Assembly (NCBI GenBank): GCA_014381165.1
Contig: JACMIM010000902.1
Coordinates: 1-7,723, forward strand
DNA from: Roseiflexaceae bacterium
GTDB lineage: Bacteria > Chloroflexota > Chloroflexia > Chloroflexales > Roseiflexaceae
Reading direction: 5' to 3'
DNA length: 7,723 nt
The notes under the pieces were generated by a model. It was not told the origin of the DNA. It ran no database searches and worked only from the letters and a program-made list of their open reading frames with translations. A program made the position numbers and the translations under genes. Numbering within the stretch: position 1 is the stretch's first letter; every line of letters starts with the position of its first letter. Positions 1 to 4,730 of the stretch are shown piece after piece.

Positions 1-789
1 CTTGAGGATGAAGGCAGGTGCTCCCAGGTCGGCATAGCGCAGGCCGTGATAGCTCGGATCGGGCTCGGTAAAGCCCGGGAAACGTCCGCTTGCGGCCCAA
101 TCGAACTTGCCGCTGTCGACCAGCAGTCCGCCGATCGAGGTGCCGTGCCCGCCGATGTACTTGGTCGCGGAGTGGATCACGATGTCCACGCCGTGGTCAA
201 ACGGCCGGAGCAGATAGGGTGTCGGCACGGTGCTGTCGACGATAACCGGCACGCCCTTGGCATGCGCGATCGCGCTGATCCGCTCCAGGTCGAGAATATC
301 CAGCCGGGGGTTGCCGATCAGTTCGAGAAAAAAGCCCTTGGTGTTCTCGTCGATCGCGGCCTCGAAGCCGGCGAAGTCGCGCGCGTCGACAAAGCGCGTG
401 GTGATGCCCAGCTTCGGCAGGGTGTGGCGAAACAGGTTGTAGGTGCCGCCATACAGATCCGACGACGAGACAATGTTATCGCCGGCGTTGGCGATGTTCA
501 GGATGGTCAGCGTTTCGGCGGCCTGCCCCGATGCAACCGCCAGCGCGCCCACGCCGCCCTCAAGTGCGGCGATGCGTTGCTCCAACACGTCGGTGGTGGG
601 GTTCATGATACGGGTGTAGATATTGCCGAACTCTTGAAGGCCGAACAGCCGCGCCGCGTGATCGCTGTCCTGGAACTGGTAGGAGGTAGTTTGATAGATC
701 GGCACCGCGCGCGATCCGGTGGTGGGATCGGCGACCTGGCCGGCGTGCAGCGCCAGCGTCTCGAAGCCCTTGAACGATTCGTCAGCCAT
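1..789 (-). CDS. metY: O-acetylhomoserine sulfhydrylase (MetY), N-terminal 263 residues, cut by window edge
   Basis: PLP-dependent Cys/Met metabolism enzyme, expected to make homocysteine from O-acetylhomoserine and sulfide in the cytoplasm. I translated the reverse strand from the ATG at 789-787; the frame is open to base 1, so about 165 residues of a usual ~430 are missing. Visible family marks: IYTRIMNPT (Tyr58, Arg60, PLP-phosphate contacts), SSDLYGGTYNLF (Tyr113, stacks on PLP), IGNPRLDI (159-165), Asp185, and SATKYIGGHG with the Schiff-base lysine Lys210. The usual DNT after the fourth motif reads DST here, a small variation. The start is supported by AGGAG (800-796) six bases upstream. 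Regulation is clear: a SAM-I riboswitch and terminator lie in its leader. Cystathionine gamma-synthase is a related alternative, but IGGHGTSIGG and the S-box context favour MetY. Confidence 0.93.
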   Translation of the reverse strand, partial: MADESFKGFETLALHAGQVADPTTGSRAVPIYQTTSYQFQDSDHAARLFGLQEFGNIYTRIMNPTTDVLEQRIAALEGGVGALAVASGQAAETLTILNIANAGDNIVSSSDLYGGTYNLFRHTLPKLGITTRFVDARDFAGFEAAIDENTKGFFLELIGNPRLDILDLERISAIAHAKGVPVIVDSTVPTPYLLRPFDHGVDIVIHSATKYIGGHGTSIGGLLVDSGKFDWAASGRFPGFTEPDPSYHGLRYADLGAPAFILK

Positions 790-861
790 TTCTTTCTCCT
801 GTCCCGGCGCTTGCCGAGCATAACGATGAAAAAACACGAAAAGCGAACGCACAAGCCGATT

Positions 862-891
862 AAAAAAAGCCCCCATCGGTATGATAGGAGC
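862..891 (-). terminator. Intrinsic terminator of the SAM riboswitch expression platform
   Basis: On the minus strand GCTCCTATC (891-883) pairs over nine positions with GATGGGGGC (877-869), including G-U pairs. The loop is five bases, and seven T follow at 868-862. The 5' arm bases CTCCTATC (890-883) can instead pair over eight positions with GATGGGAG (969-962), the 3' strand of the riboswitch P1 helix. The terminator and antiterminator are therefore mutually exclusive, as in classical S-box leaders. SAM binding should stabilise P1, free the terminator and stop transcription about 70 bases before the metY start. Confidence 0.9.
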
Positions 892-961
892 CTACGGGTA
901 CATCTTTTGACATGTGCTCCCGCTGCATCGATGCAGCGAGGCCTATGCCATATACGTACGC

Positions 962-1118
962 CTCCCATCTTCCAGTCTTGTGCTGCCGGATTTGGCACCG
1001 TTCAGATTTCAAATTTCAGAAAGTAGATGGGAACATTCCAATCTACAATCTGCAATCTACCATCCTGATGGTTGCCGAGGCTTCGTCGGGCCGGTCCCTC
1101 TGCCTCTCTGGATAAGAG
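962..1118 (-). promoter_or_regulatory. SAM-I (S-box) riboswitch aptamer controlling metY
   Basis: The reverse strand carries the conserved S-box core in order. P1 is CTCTTATC (1118-1111) with GATGGGAG (969-962). P2 is GAGGC (1106-1102) with GCCTC (1081-1077). GAGGGACCGGCCC and GAAGCCTCGGCAACC follow, then P3 closed by GGC(A)ACC (1076-1070) and GGTGCC (999-994), then CAAATCCGGCAG. These match the known aptamer consensus and co-vary with the Bacillus form in P3. P4 looks short. The P3 arm is unusually long, about 70 bases between the closing strands (1000-1069), and is filled with AATCTACA-like and AATTTCA-like repeats that can pair internally. Placement between a promoter and metY fits repression by S-adenosylmethionine. 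Confidence 0.93.
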
Positions 1119-1145
1119 TTGCGCGCTATGTAATTGTTGAGTGAA

Positions 1146-1174
1146 ATGATAGTCGAAGTCATGAATGTTGTCAA
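1146..1174 (-). promoter_or_regulatory. Sigma-70-type promoter for the metY riboswitch transcript
   Basis: On the minus strand TTGACA (1174-1169) is followed after exactly 17 bases by TATCAT (1151-1146), a perfect -35 and a 5/6 -10. Transcription would begin near 1139, about 20 bases before the riboswitch P1 strand. No start site has been measured; this is motif matching supported by position. Confidence 0.8.
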
Positions 1175-1192
1175 GCGTGCAATTGACCTGGC

Positions 1193-1262
1193 CATGGCGG
1201 TTGCAAAGTCTTTTGGGGCTGCGCCCCAAACCCCCGCCGGAGGCGACTTTGCAACCGCCATG
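1193..1262. repeat. Intergenic hairpin repeat with 18-bp perfect arms
   Basis: CATGGCGGTTGCAAAGTC (1193-1210) is the exact reverse complement of 1245-1262. Inside is a second perfect hairpin, TTTGGGGC-TGC-GCCCCAAA (1212-1230), followed by CCCCCGCCGGAGGC. The whole is 70 bp and fills the gap between the divergent metY and aro promoters. It resembles REP-like palindromes; no coding potential is apparent. Neither promoter transcribes through it, so a terminator role is unlikely. Confidence 0.8.
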
Positions 1263-1276
1263 TTGAACTGGCTCTG

Positions 1277-1305
1277 TTGACAATGGTATAGCTGTGTGCT
1301 ATTGT
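1277..1305 (+). promoter_or_regulatory. Promoter of the aromatic leader / aroH-aroF transcript
   Basis: TTGACA (1277-1282) is separated by 17 bases from TATTGT (1300-1305), and TGC (1297-1299) makes an extended -10. Predicted start is near 1312, about 26 bases before the leader-peptide start codon. The perfect -35 and the extended -10 compensate for a 4/6 -10 box. Confidence 0.7.
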
Positions 1306-1337
1306 CTTAGTATCGTCATCGGAGCAGGAGTTTTGCA

Positions 1338-1397
1338 GTGCAAAAGCGCGGCAGCCAGGTTTTCAGCTTTTATTATGGGTATCGCCAGCTGAAATAA
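1338..1397 (+). CDS. Aromatic leader peptide (Phe/Tyr attenuator), 19 residues
   Basis: A tiny frame starting at GTG (1338) encodes MQKRGSQVFSFYYGYRQLK and stops at TAA (1395-1397). AGGAG at 1326-1330 lies seven bases upstream, an excellent ribosome site. Codons 9, 11, 12, 13 and 15 are Phe, Phe, Tyr, Tyr and Tyr: five aromatic residues in seven, with no Trp. The stop codon is four bases before the 5' strand of an antiterminator helix, and an intrinsic terminator follows. This is the arrangement of ribosome-stalling leader peptides such as PheL and TrpL. The downstream genes, chorismate mutase and DAHP synthase, fit Phe/Tyr sensing. Inferred action: scarcity of charged Phe- or Tyr-tRNA stalls the ribosome and lets the antiterminator form. 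I do not know of a named family for this peptide. Confidence 0.8.
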   Translation: MQKRGSQVFSFYYGYRQLK

Positions 1398-1401
1398 GGC
1401 A

Positions 1402-1457
1402 GGTTGCTTCGCGTTGACGAGAGATGAACATGTAGGATTCAGAGGCGCGGAGCAACC
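1402..1457 (+). promoter_or_regulatory. Antiterminator helix of the aromatic attenuator
   Basis: GGTTGCTTCGCG (1402-1413) can pair over 12 consecutive positions, one of them G-U, with CGCGGAGCAACC (1446-1457). The latter spans the 5' arm and loop of the terminator, so the two structures exclude each other. A competing upstream strand, CGCGGCAGCC (1347-1356, inside the leader peptide), can also pair with 1402-1413 with a two-base bulge, giving a classical 1:2 / 2:3 / 3:4 scheme. A ribosome resting at the leader stop codon would cover much of 1402-1413 and favour termination. One stalled at the Phe/Tyr codons (1362-1382) would leave it free. Confidence 0.75.
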
Positions 1458-1475
1458 AGGCTCCGCGCCTTTTGT
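1443..1475 (+). terminator. Attenuator terminator upstream of aroH
   Basis: AGGCGCGGAGC (1443-1453) and GCTCCGCGCCT (1460-1470) form a perfect 11-bp stem with loop AACCAG, followed by TTTTGTGTT. It is a strong intrinsic terminator placed about 150 bases before the aroH start and after the aromatic leader peptide. Confidence 0.88.
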
Positions 1476-1480
1476 GTTGC

Positions 1481-1570
1481 CACGAAGACAGGAAGGCACG
1501 AAGTTGCATCAGTCAACAGGATAAAGCAGCCTTCGGCCTTTTACACTTCTTGGTGCCTTGGTGTCTTCGT
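1481..1570. repeat. Imperfect inverted repeat of the CACGAAG / CACCAAGG type
   Basis: The arm at 1482-1503 matches the reverse complement of 1549-1570 at 19 of 22 positions. The arms are built of short units (ACGAAGACA, AAGGCAC). The interior contains a small hairpin AGCCTTCGGCCTTTT (1527-1541). It lies in the untranslated stretch between the attenuator terminator and aroH. Its function is unknown; if transcribed it would fold into a long hairpin ahead of aroH. Confidence 0.7.
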
Positions 1571-1626
1571 AGTAAAAGTTCGGGAGCCTTCTGAGGGCTA
1601 GGCCATTTACCGATGGGAGAGCGAAT

Positions 1627-2061
1627 GTGACGACCTACTGCCGAGGCATCCGCGGGGCGACCACCTGCGAGGAGAACACCAGCGCGTCGATTCTTGAGGC
1701 GACACTGGAGCTACTGACGCGCCTGATCGAAGCCAATGGCTTGCAGCCCGACGACATCGCCAGCGCGGTCTTCAGCACCACGCCCGACCTAAACGCCGAG
1801 TTCCCCGCCGTAGCCGCCCGCCAGCTTGGCTGGCTCGATACAGCACTGCTGTGTACGCACGAGATGGCTGTACCAGGGGCGCTCCAGCGCTGCGTGCGCG
1901 TGCTCGTCCACTGGAACACAGCGCGCCGCGCCGACGAAATGGTGCATGTCTATATTCGCGGCGCGGTCGGCCTGCGCCCCGAGCGCGCACAAAGTACGGC
2001 GCGTGTGACCCCTCTTTACCACGAAGAACACGAAGGAAAGAAGAACACGAAGCTAGCGTAA
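1627..2061 (+). CDS. aroH: Monofunctional chorismate mutase, AroH type, with repeat-encoded tail
   Basis: Converts chorismate to prephenate, the first step toward Phe and Tyr. The protein (144 residues, GTG start) aligns with Bacillus subtilis AroH (127) throughout: RGIRGATT, TPDLNAEFPAVAARQLGW, LCTHEM, QRCVRV and HVYIRGAVGLRPE. Active-site residues known from that enzyme are present: Arg9, Arg65, Cys76, Glu79, Arg91, Tyr109 and Arg117. GGGAG at 1615-1619 is seven bases before the GTG. An out-of-frame ATG at 1625 overlaps this start and is followed at once by TGA. The last ~15 residues (YHEEHEGKKNTKLA) are translated from the left arm of an intergenic repeat and are probably not part of the fold. 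It is likely cotranscribed with aroF, 116 bases downstream, under the aromatic attenuator. Confidence 0.95.
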   Translation: MTTYCRGIRGATTCEENTSASILEATLELLTRLIEANGLQPDDIASAVFSTTPDLNAEFPAVAARQLGWLDTALLCTHEMAVPGALQRCVRVLVHWNTARRADEMVHVYIRGAVGLRPERAQSTARVTPLYHEEHEGKKNTKLA

Positions 2062-2126
2062 AGCACGCGAGCAATAGAGTTGAGCCTTCTGTCTTTTTCT
2101 GTGCCCTTCGTGCCCTTCGCGGTAAA
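2015..2126. repeat. Imperfect inverted repeat overlapping the aroH 3' end
   Basis: The arm at 2015-2036 matches the reverse complement of 2105-2126 at 19 of 22 positions, and weaker pairing continues inward. Units are CACGAAGAA / CACGAAGG. The left arm is inside aroH coding sequence; the right arm is in the aroH-aroF gap. It could act as a stabilising or attenuating hairpin between the two genes, but no T-tract follows, so full termination is not expected. Confidence 0.72.
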
Positions 2127-2177
2127 AATGTCTCTCATAATCAGCATGTGTCAACTTAATCTAAGGAAGGAACCATC

Positions 2178-3218
2178 ATGATTGTCGTCATGCGTAGCAC
2201 CGCTCGTCAGGCCGATATTCAGGCGGTGCTGGAGCGGCTGGGCGAACACCAGCTGAAGGGCCATCTCTCACAGGGCGAGGAGCGCACGATCATCGGCGTG
2301 GTCGGCGCGGCTATCCCGCCGACGCTGCGCGAGGAGCTGGAGCTGTTCGAGGGCGTTCAGGAGGCGGTGCGGATTACACGGCCCTACAAGCTGGTTTCGC
2401 GCGAGTTCCACCCGCTGGATACGATCGTTAATGTGCGCGGGATCGAGATCGGTGGCAGTAGCTGCGTGGTGATCGCCGGGCCGTGCGCGGTCGAGAACGA
2501 GGACATGATCGTGGCGAGCGCACAGGCCGTCAAGGCCGCTGGGGCGACCATGCTGCGCGGCGGCGCGTTCAAGCCGCGCTCCTCGCCCTACAGCTTTCGC
2601 GGCCATGGTGAGGCCGCGCTGGCCATGCTAGCAACCGCTCGCGACGAAACAGGCCTGCCGATTGTCACCGAGGTAATGACGCCAAACGACGTGGAGCTGG
2701 TGGCGCGCTATGCCGATGTGCTCCAGATCGGCGCGCGCAACATGCAGAACTACCAGTTGCTGGAGGAGGCCGGGCGCAGTGGCACCCCAGTGATGCTCAA
2801 ACGCGGCCTTTCGGCCACCATCGAGGAATGGCTGCTTTCGGCGGAGTATATCGTGGCCACCGGCAACCCCAGCGTGATCCTATGCGAGCGTGGCATTCGC
2901 ACCTTTGAAACCGCCACCCGTAACACCATGGATTTGAACGCCGTGGCGCTGGCCAAGCGGCGCACGCACCTGCCGGTGATCGCGGATCCCTCGCACGCGA
3001 CTGGTAAGTGGTATCTGGTGCCGCCGCTGGCGCTAGCCTCGATTGCGGCGGGCGCGGATGGCATCATCGTCGAGGTTCACCCCGACCCTGATCGCGCCAA
3101 GTCCGACGGCGCGCAGTCGCTGACCTTCGCTAACTTCGCTGCGATGATGCCGCAGCTCAACGCCGTGGCCGCCGCTGTGGGCCGTAGCGTGGCGATTCCT
3201 GCGGAAGCTGTCGCGTAG
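2178..3218 (+). CDS. aroF: DAHP synthase with N-terminal regulatory domain (type I-beta)
   Basis: Condenses phosphoenolpyruvate and erythrose-4-phosphate to DAHP, the entry step of the shikimate pathway. At 346 residues it matches the Thermotoga maritima type: a ferredoxin-like domain at about 1-70, then the TIM barrel. Motifs: AGPCAVE (100-106), GGAFKPRSSPYSFRG (128-142), QIGARNMQNY, MLKRG, CERGIRTFE, VIADPSHATG and GADGIIVEVHP. Metal ligands Cys103, His273, Glu299 and Asp310 correspond, one residue shifted, to those of the Thermotoga enzyme. In that family the N-terminal domain binds Tyr or Phe for feedback inhibition, which agrees with the Phe/Tyr attenuator upstream. AAGGAAGG ends seven bases before the ATG. 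The shared leader and lack of a clear internal promoter suggest an operon with aroH. Confidence 0.96.
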   Translation: MIVVMRSTARQADIQAVLERLGEHQLKGHLSQGEERTIIGVVGAAIPPTLREELELFEGVQEAVRITRPYKLVSREFHPLDTIVNVRGIEIGGSSCVVIAGPCAVENEDMIVASAQAVKAAGATMLRGGAFKPRSSPYSFRGHGEAALAMLATARDETGLPIVTEVMTPNDVELVARYADVLQIGARNMQNYQLLEEAGRSGTPVMLKRGLSATIEEWLLSAEYIVATGNPSVILCERGIRTFETATRNTMDLNAVALAKRRTHLPVIADPSHATGKWYLVPPLALASIAAGADGIIVEVHPDPDRAKSDGAQSLTFANFAAMMPQLNAVAAAVGRSVAIPAEAVA

Positions 3219-3234
3219 CCGAAAGACCGACGTA

Positions 3235-3476
3235 ACCACCAAGACACCAAGGCACCGGTGCGACGTATTGTTTTGTGCGCACCGGGCGAAGCAGGCGGGT
3301 TGAAACCCGCTGCTGGTAGACGAAACGCGCTGAAGCGCGTTGGAGGCGGTTGAACGCGCTTCAGCGCGTTTTGGCATAGCAGACGCCGGATTCATCCGGT
3401 GGCCGTGGTGGCGGCGAAAAACGTTACGCTACCCACCAAGGCAGCAAGTTTGTTGGTGCCTTGGTGTCCTGGTGGT
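3235..3476. repeat. 242-bp composite element with 22-bp near-perfect terminal inverted repeats
   Basis: The arm at 3235-3256 (units ACCACCAAG, ACACCAAGG) matches the reverse complement of 3455-3476 at 21 of 22 positions. Between the arms lie a hairpin CCGGTGCG/CGCACCGG (3255-3262 with 3278-3285), a cluster of small palindromes (3295-3403), and a second hairpin CACCAAGGCA/TGCCTTGGTG (3434-3443 with 3457-3466). It fills nearly the whole gap between aroF and the flavoenzyme gene. No protein is credibly encoded. It may be a non-autonomous mobile repeat or a nested accumulation of repeats. Confidence 0.75.
3295..3403. repeat. Cluster of short palindromes (GCGGGTT / AACGCGCT family)
   Basis: Four consecutive palindromes: GCGGGTT-GA-AACCCGC (3295-3310), AACGCGCT-GA-AGCGCGTT (3324-3341), AACGCGCT-TC-AGCGCGTT (3353-3370) and CCGGAT-TC-ATCCGG (3386-3399). 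The second and third are exact reverse complements of each other, so they can also fold together into a larger hairpin. The style matches multi-hairpin intergenic repeats I associate with Chloroflexota and cyanobacteria, from memory. It is nested inside the 242-bp element. Confidence 0.75.
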
Positions 3477-3515
3477 AAACTTATAAAAACCCGCCGAACA
3501 AGAAAGAAATGATTG

Positions 3516-4697
3516 ATGGCACAGGGTTACGATACAATCATCATTGGCCTCGGCGCGATGGGCAGCGCTGCCGCCTACCAGCTGGCCCGGCGCGGGCAGC
3601 GTGTGCTGGGATTGGAGCGCTACACGCCCGGCCATACCCACGGCTCCTCGCACGGGCGATCACGGATCATCCGCCAGGCGTATTTCGAAGGGGCGGCATA
3701 TGTGCCACTGCTGCTGCGCGCGTATGAACTCTGGCGCGAGCTGGAGCGGGAGTCGGGCGAAGATATCATGCGGCTAACCGGCGGCCTGATGATCGGCCAG
3801 CCCGCGCATATCACAGTGGCTGGGGCGCTGGTCAGTGCGCAGCAGCACGGCCTGCCCTACGAGTTGCTCGATGCCGCCGCGCTGCGCCGCCGCTACCCAA
3901 TGCTGCAACCCGACGCTAGCACCGTGGCACTGTACGAGCAGAATGCCGGCGTGCTGCGCCCCGAGGCGGCGATTCAGGCTTATCTACGCTTGGCCGCCGC
4001 GCGCGGAGCCGAGCTGCGCTTCGAGCAGCCAGCGCTCAGCTGGCGGGCGGATGCGCGTGGTGTGCAGGTTACGACTGGGCGTGGCAACTACGAGGCAGCG
4101 CAGCTGATCATCGCGCCGGGCGCGTGGGCACCGCAGCTGCTGGCCGAACTAGCCCTGCCGCTGGTGGTCGAGCGCCAGGTGCTGTATTGGTTTGCGCCCA
4201 AGGGCGGCTACGCCGCCTACCAGCCCGATCGCTTTCCGATCTTCATTTGGGAGATCGAAGACCACATGCAATTCTATGGCTTCCCCGCTGAACAGCACGC
4301 GCCGTTTGGCGTCAAAACGGCCTTTTTCCGCAATGGCGAAGCATGCACTGCCGAAACATGCGACCGCGTGGTGCGGCCCGACGAGGTCGCAGGCATTCGC
4401 GCCGCGATCGACCGTCTCATTCCAGACTTGGGCGGCGAGCTGATCGCGGCGCAAACCTGCTTGTACACCACCACGCCCGACGAGCACTTTATCCTGGCCA
4501 AGCACCCACATCACGCTAATGTGACAGTCGCCTCGCCCTGTTCTGGCCATGGCTTTAAGTTCGCGAGCGCGATCGGCGAGGTGCTGGCCGATCTAGCGAG
4601 CGAGGGCGCGACAAAGCAGCCGATCGGATTATTCGACCCGAGAAGATTTGGCACGTTTACCGCAGAGAACGCAGAGAGTGCGGATAGCTATAATTAG
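3516..4697 (+). CDS. solA: FAD-dependent amine oxidase, SolA / monomeric sarcosine oxidase type
   Basis: Likely oxidises an N-methyl amino acid or related secondary amine, giving H2O2 and formaldehyde for N-methyl substrates; the true substrate is unknown. 393 residues, cytoplasmic. The Rossmann motif GLGAMGSAAAYQLARRG is at 11-27, Glu34 ends the second strand, and GSSHGRSRIIR (43-53) corresponds to the MSOX His45/Arg49 region. AQTCLYTTTPDEHFI places Cys315 at the covalent-FAD position with Tyr317, and SGHGFKF supplies Lys348. Lys267 aligns with the oxygen-activating Lys265. The position of MSOX His269 appears to be Phe271. The ATG at 3516 is chosen because a TTG precedes it directly and the only purine-rich site (AGAAAGAAA) is weak. 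The last ~10 residues (AENAESADSYN) come from a repeat. The aldo/keto reductase gene follows by 33 bases, probably in one operon. Confidence 0.88.
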   Translation: MAQGYDTIIIGLGAMGSAAAYQLARRGQRVLGLERYTPGHTHGSSHGRSRIIRQAYFEGAAYVPLLLRAYELWRELERESGEDIMRLTGGLMIGQPAHITVAGALVSAQQHGLPYELLDAAALRRRYPMLQPDASTVALYEQNAGVLRPEAAIQAYLRLAAARGAELRFEQPALSWRADARGVQVTTGRGNYEAAQLIIAPGAWAPQLLAELALPLVVERQVLYWFAPKGGYAAYQPDRFPIFIWEIEDHMQFYGFPAEQHAPFGVKTAFFRNGEACTAETCDRVVRPDEVAGIRAAIDRLIPDLGGELIAAQTCLYTTTPDEHFILAKHPHHANVTVASPCSGHGFKFASAIGEVLADLASEGATKQPIGLFDPRRFGTFTAENAESADSYN

Positions 4698-4713
4698 CTC
4701 TGCGTCCTCGGCG
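4661..4713. repeat. Inverted repeat of the CGCAGAG type spanning the solA stop codon
   Basis: CGCAGAGAACGCAGAG (4661-4676) matches the reverse complement of 4698-4713 at 14 of 16 positions, with a 21-base loop that contains the solA TAG stop. The left arm is translated as AENAE. The right arm ends just before the ribosome site of the next gene, so the hairpin could modulate translation or stability between the two genes. Confidence 0.72.
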
Positions 4714-4730
4714 CTGAAAGGAGATTTTTC

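Noticed and set aside
46..1026. Long plus-strand open frame of 326 codons
   Set aside because: It is the antisense of metY continued through the riboswitch leader; its translation has no family features while the minus strand gives a clear MetY.
1312..1475. Leader could be a T-box riboswitch
   Set aside because: No AGGGTGGNACCGCG-like T-box sequence or specifier-loop layout; a short translated frame with ribosome site explains the leader better.
1527..1541. Small hairpin followed by TTTT as a second terminator before aroH
   Set aside because: The stem is only about three to four pairs, so termination is unlikely; noted only inside the surrounding inverted repeat.
1851..2159. Open frame overlapping aroH and the following repeat
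   Set aside because: Out of frame with a well-conserved AroH; its length comes from the repeat arms lacking stops in this frame.
3235..3476. Possible CRISPR-like array
   Set aside because: Units are palindromes of differing sequence without constant spacing or unique spacers, and no cas genes are present.
3461..3487. Possible promoter TTGGTG...TATAAA before the SolA-like gene
   Set aside because: Spacer is only 15 bases and the -35 is part of a repeat arm; too weak to report as a feature.
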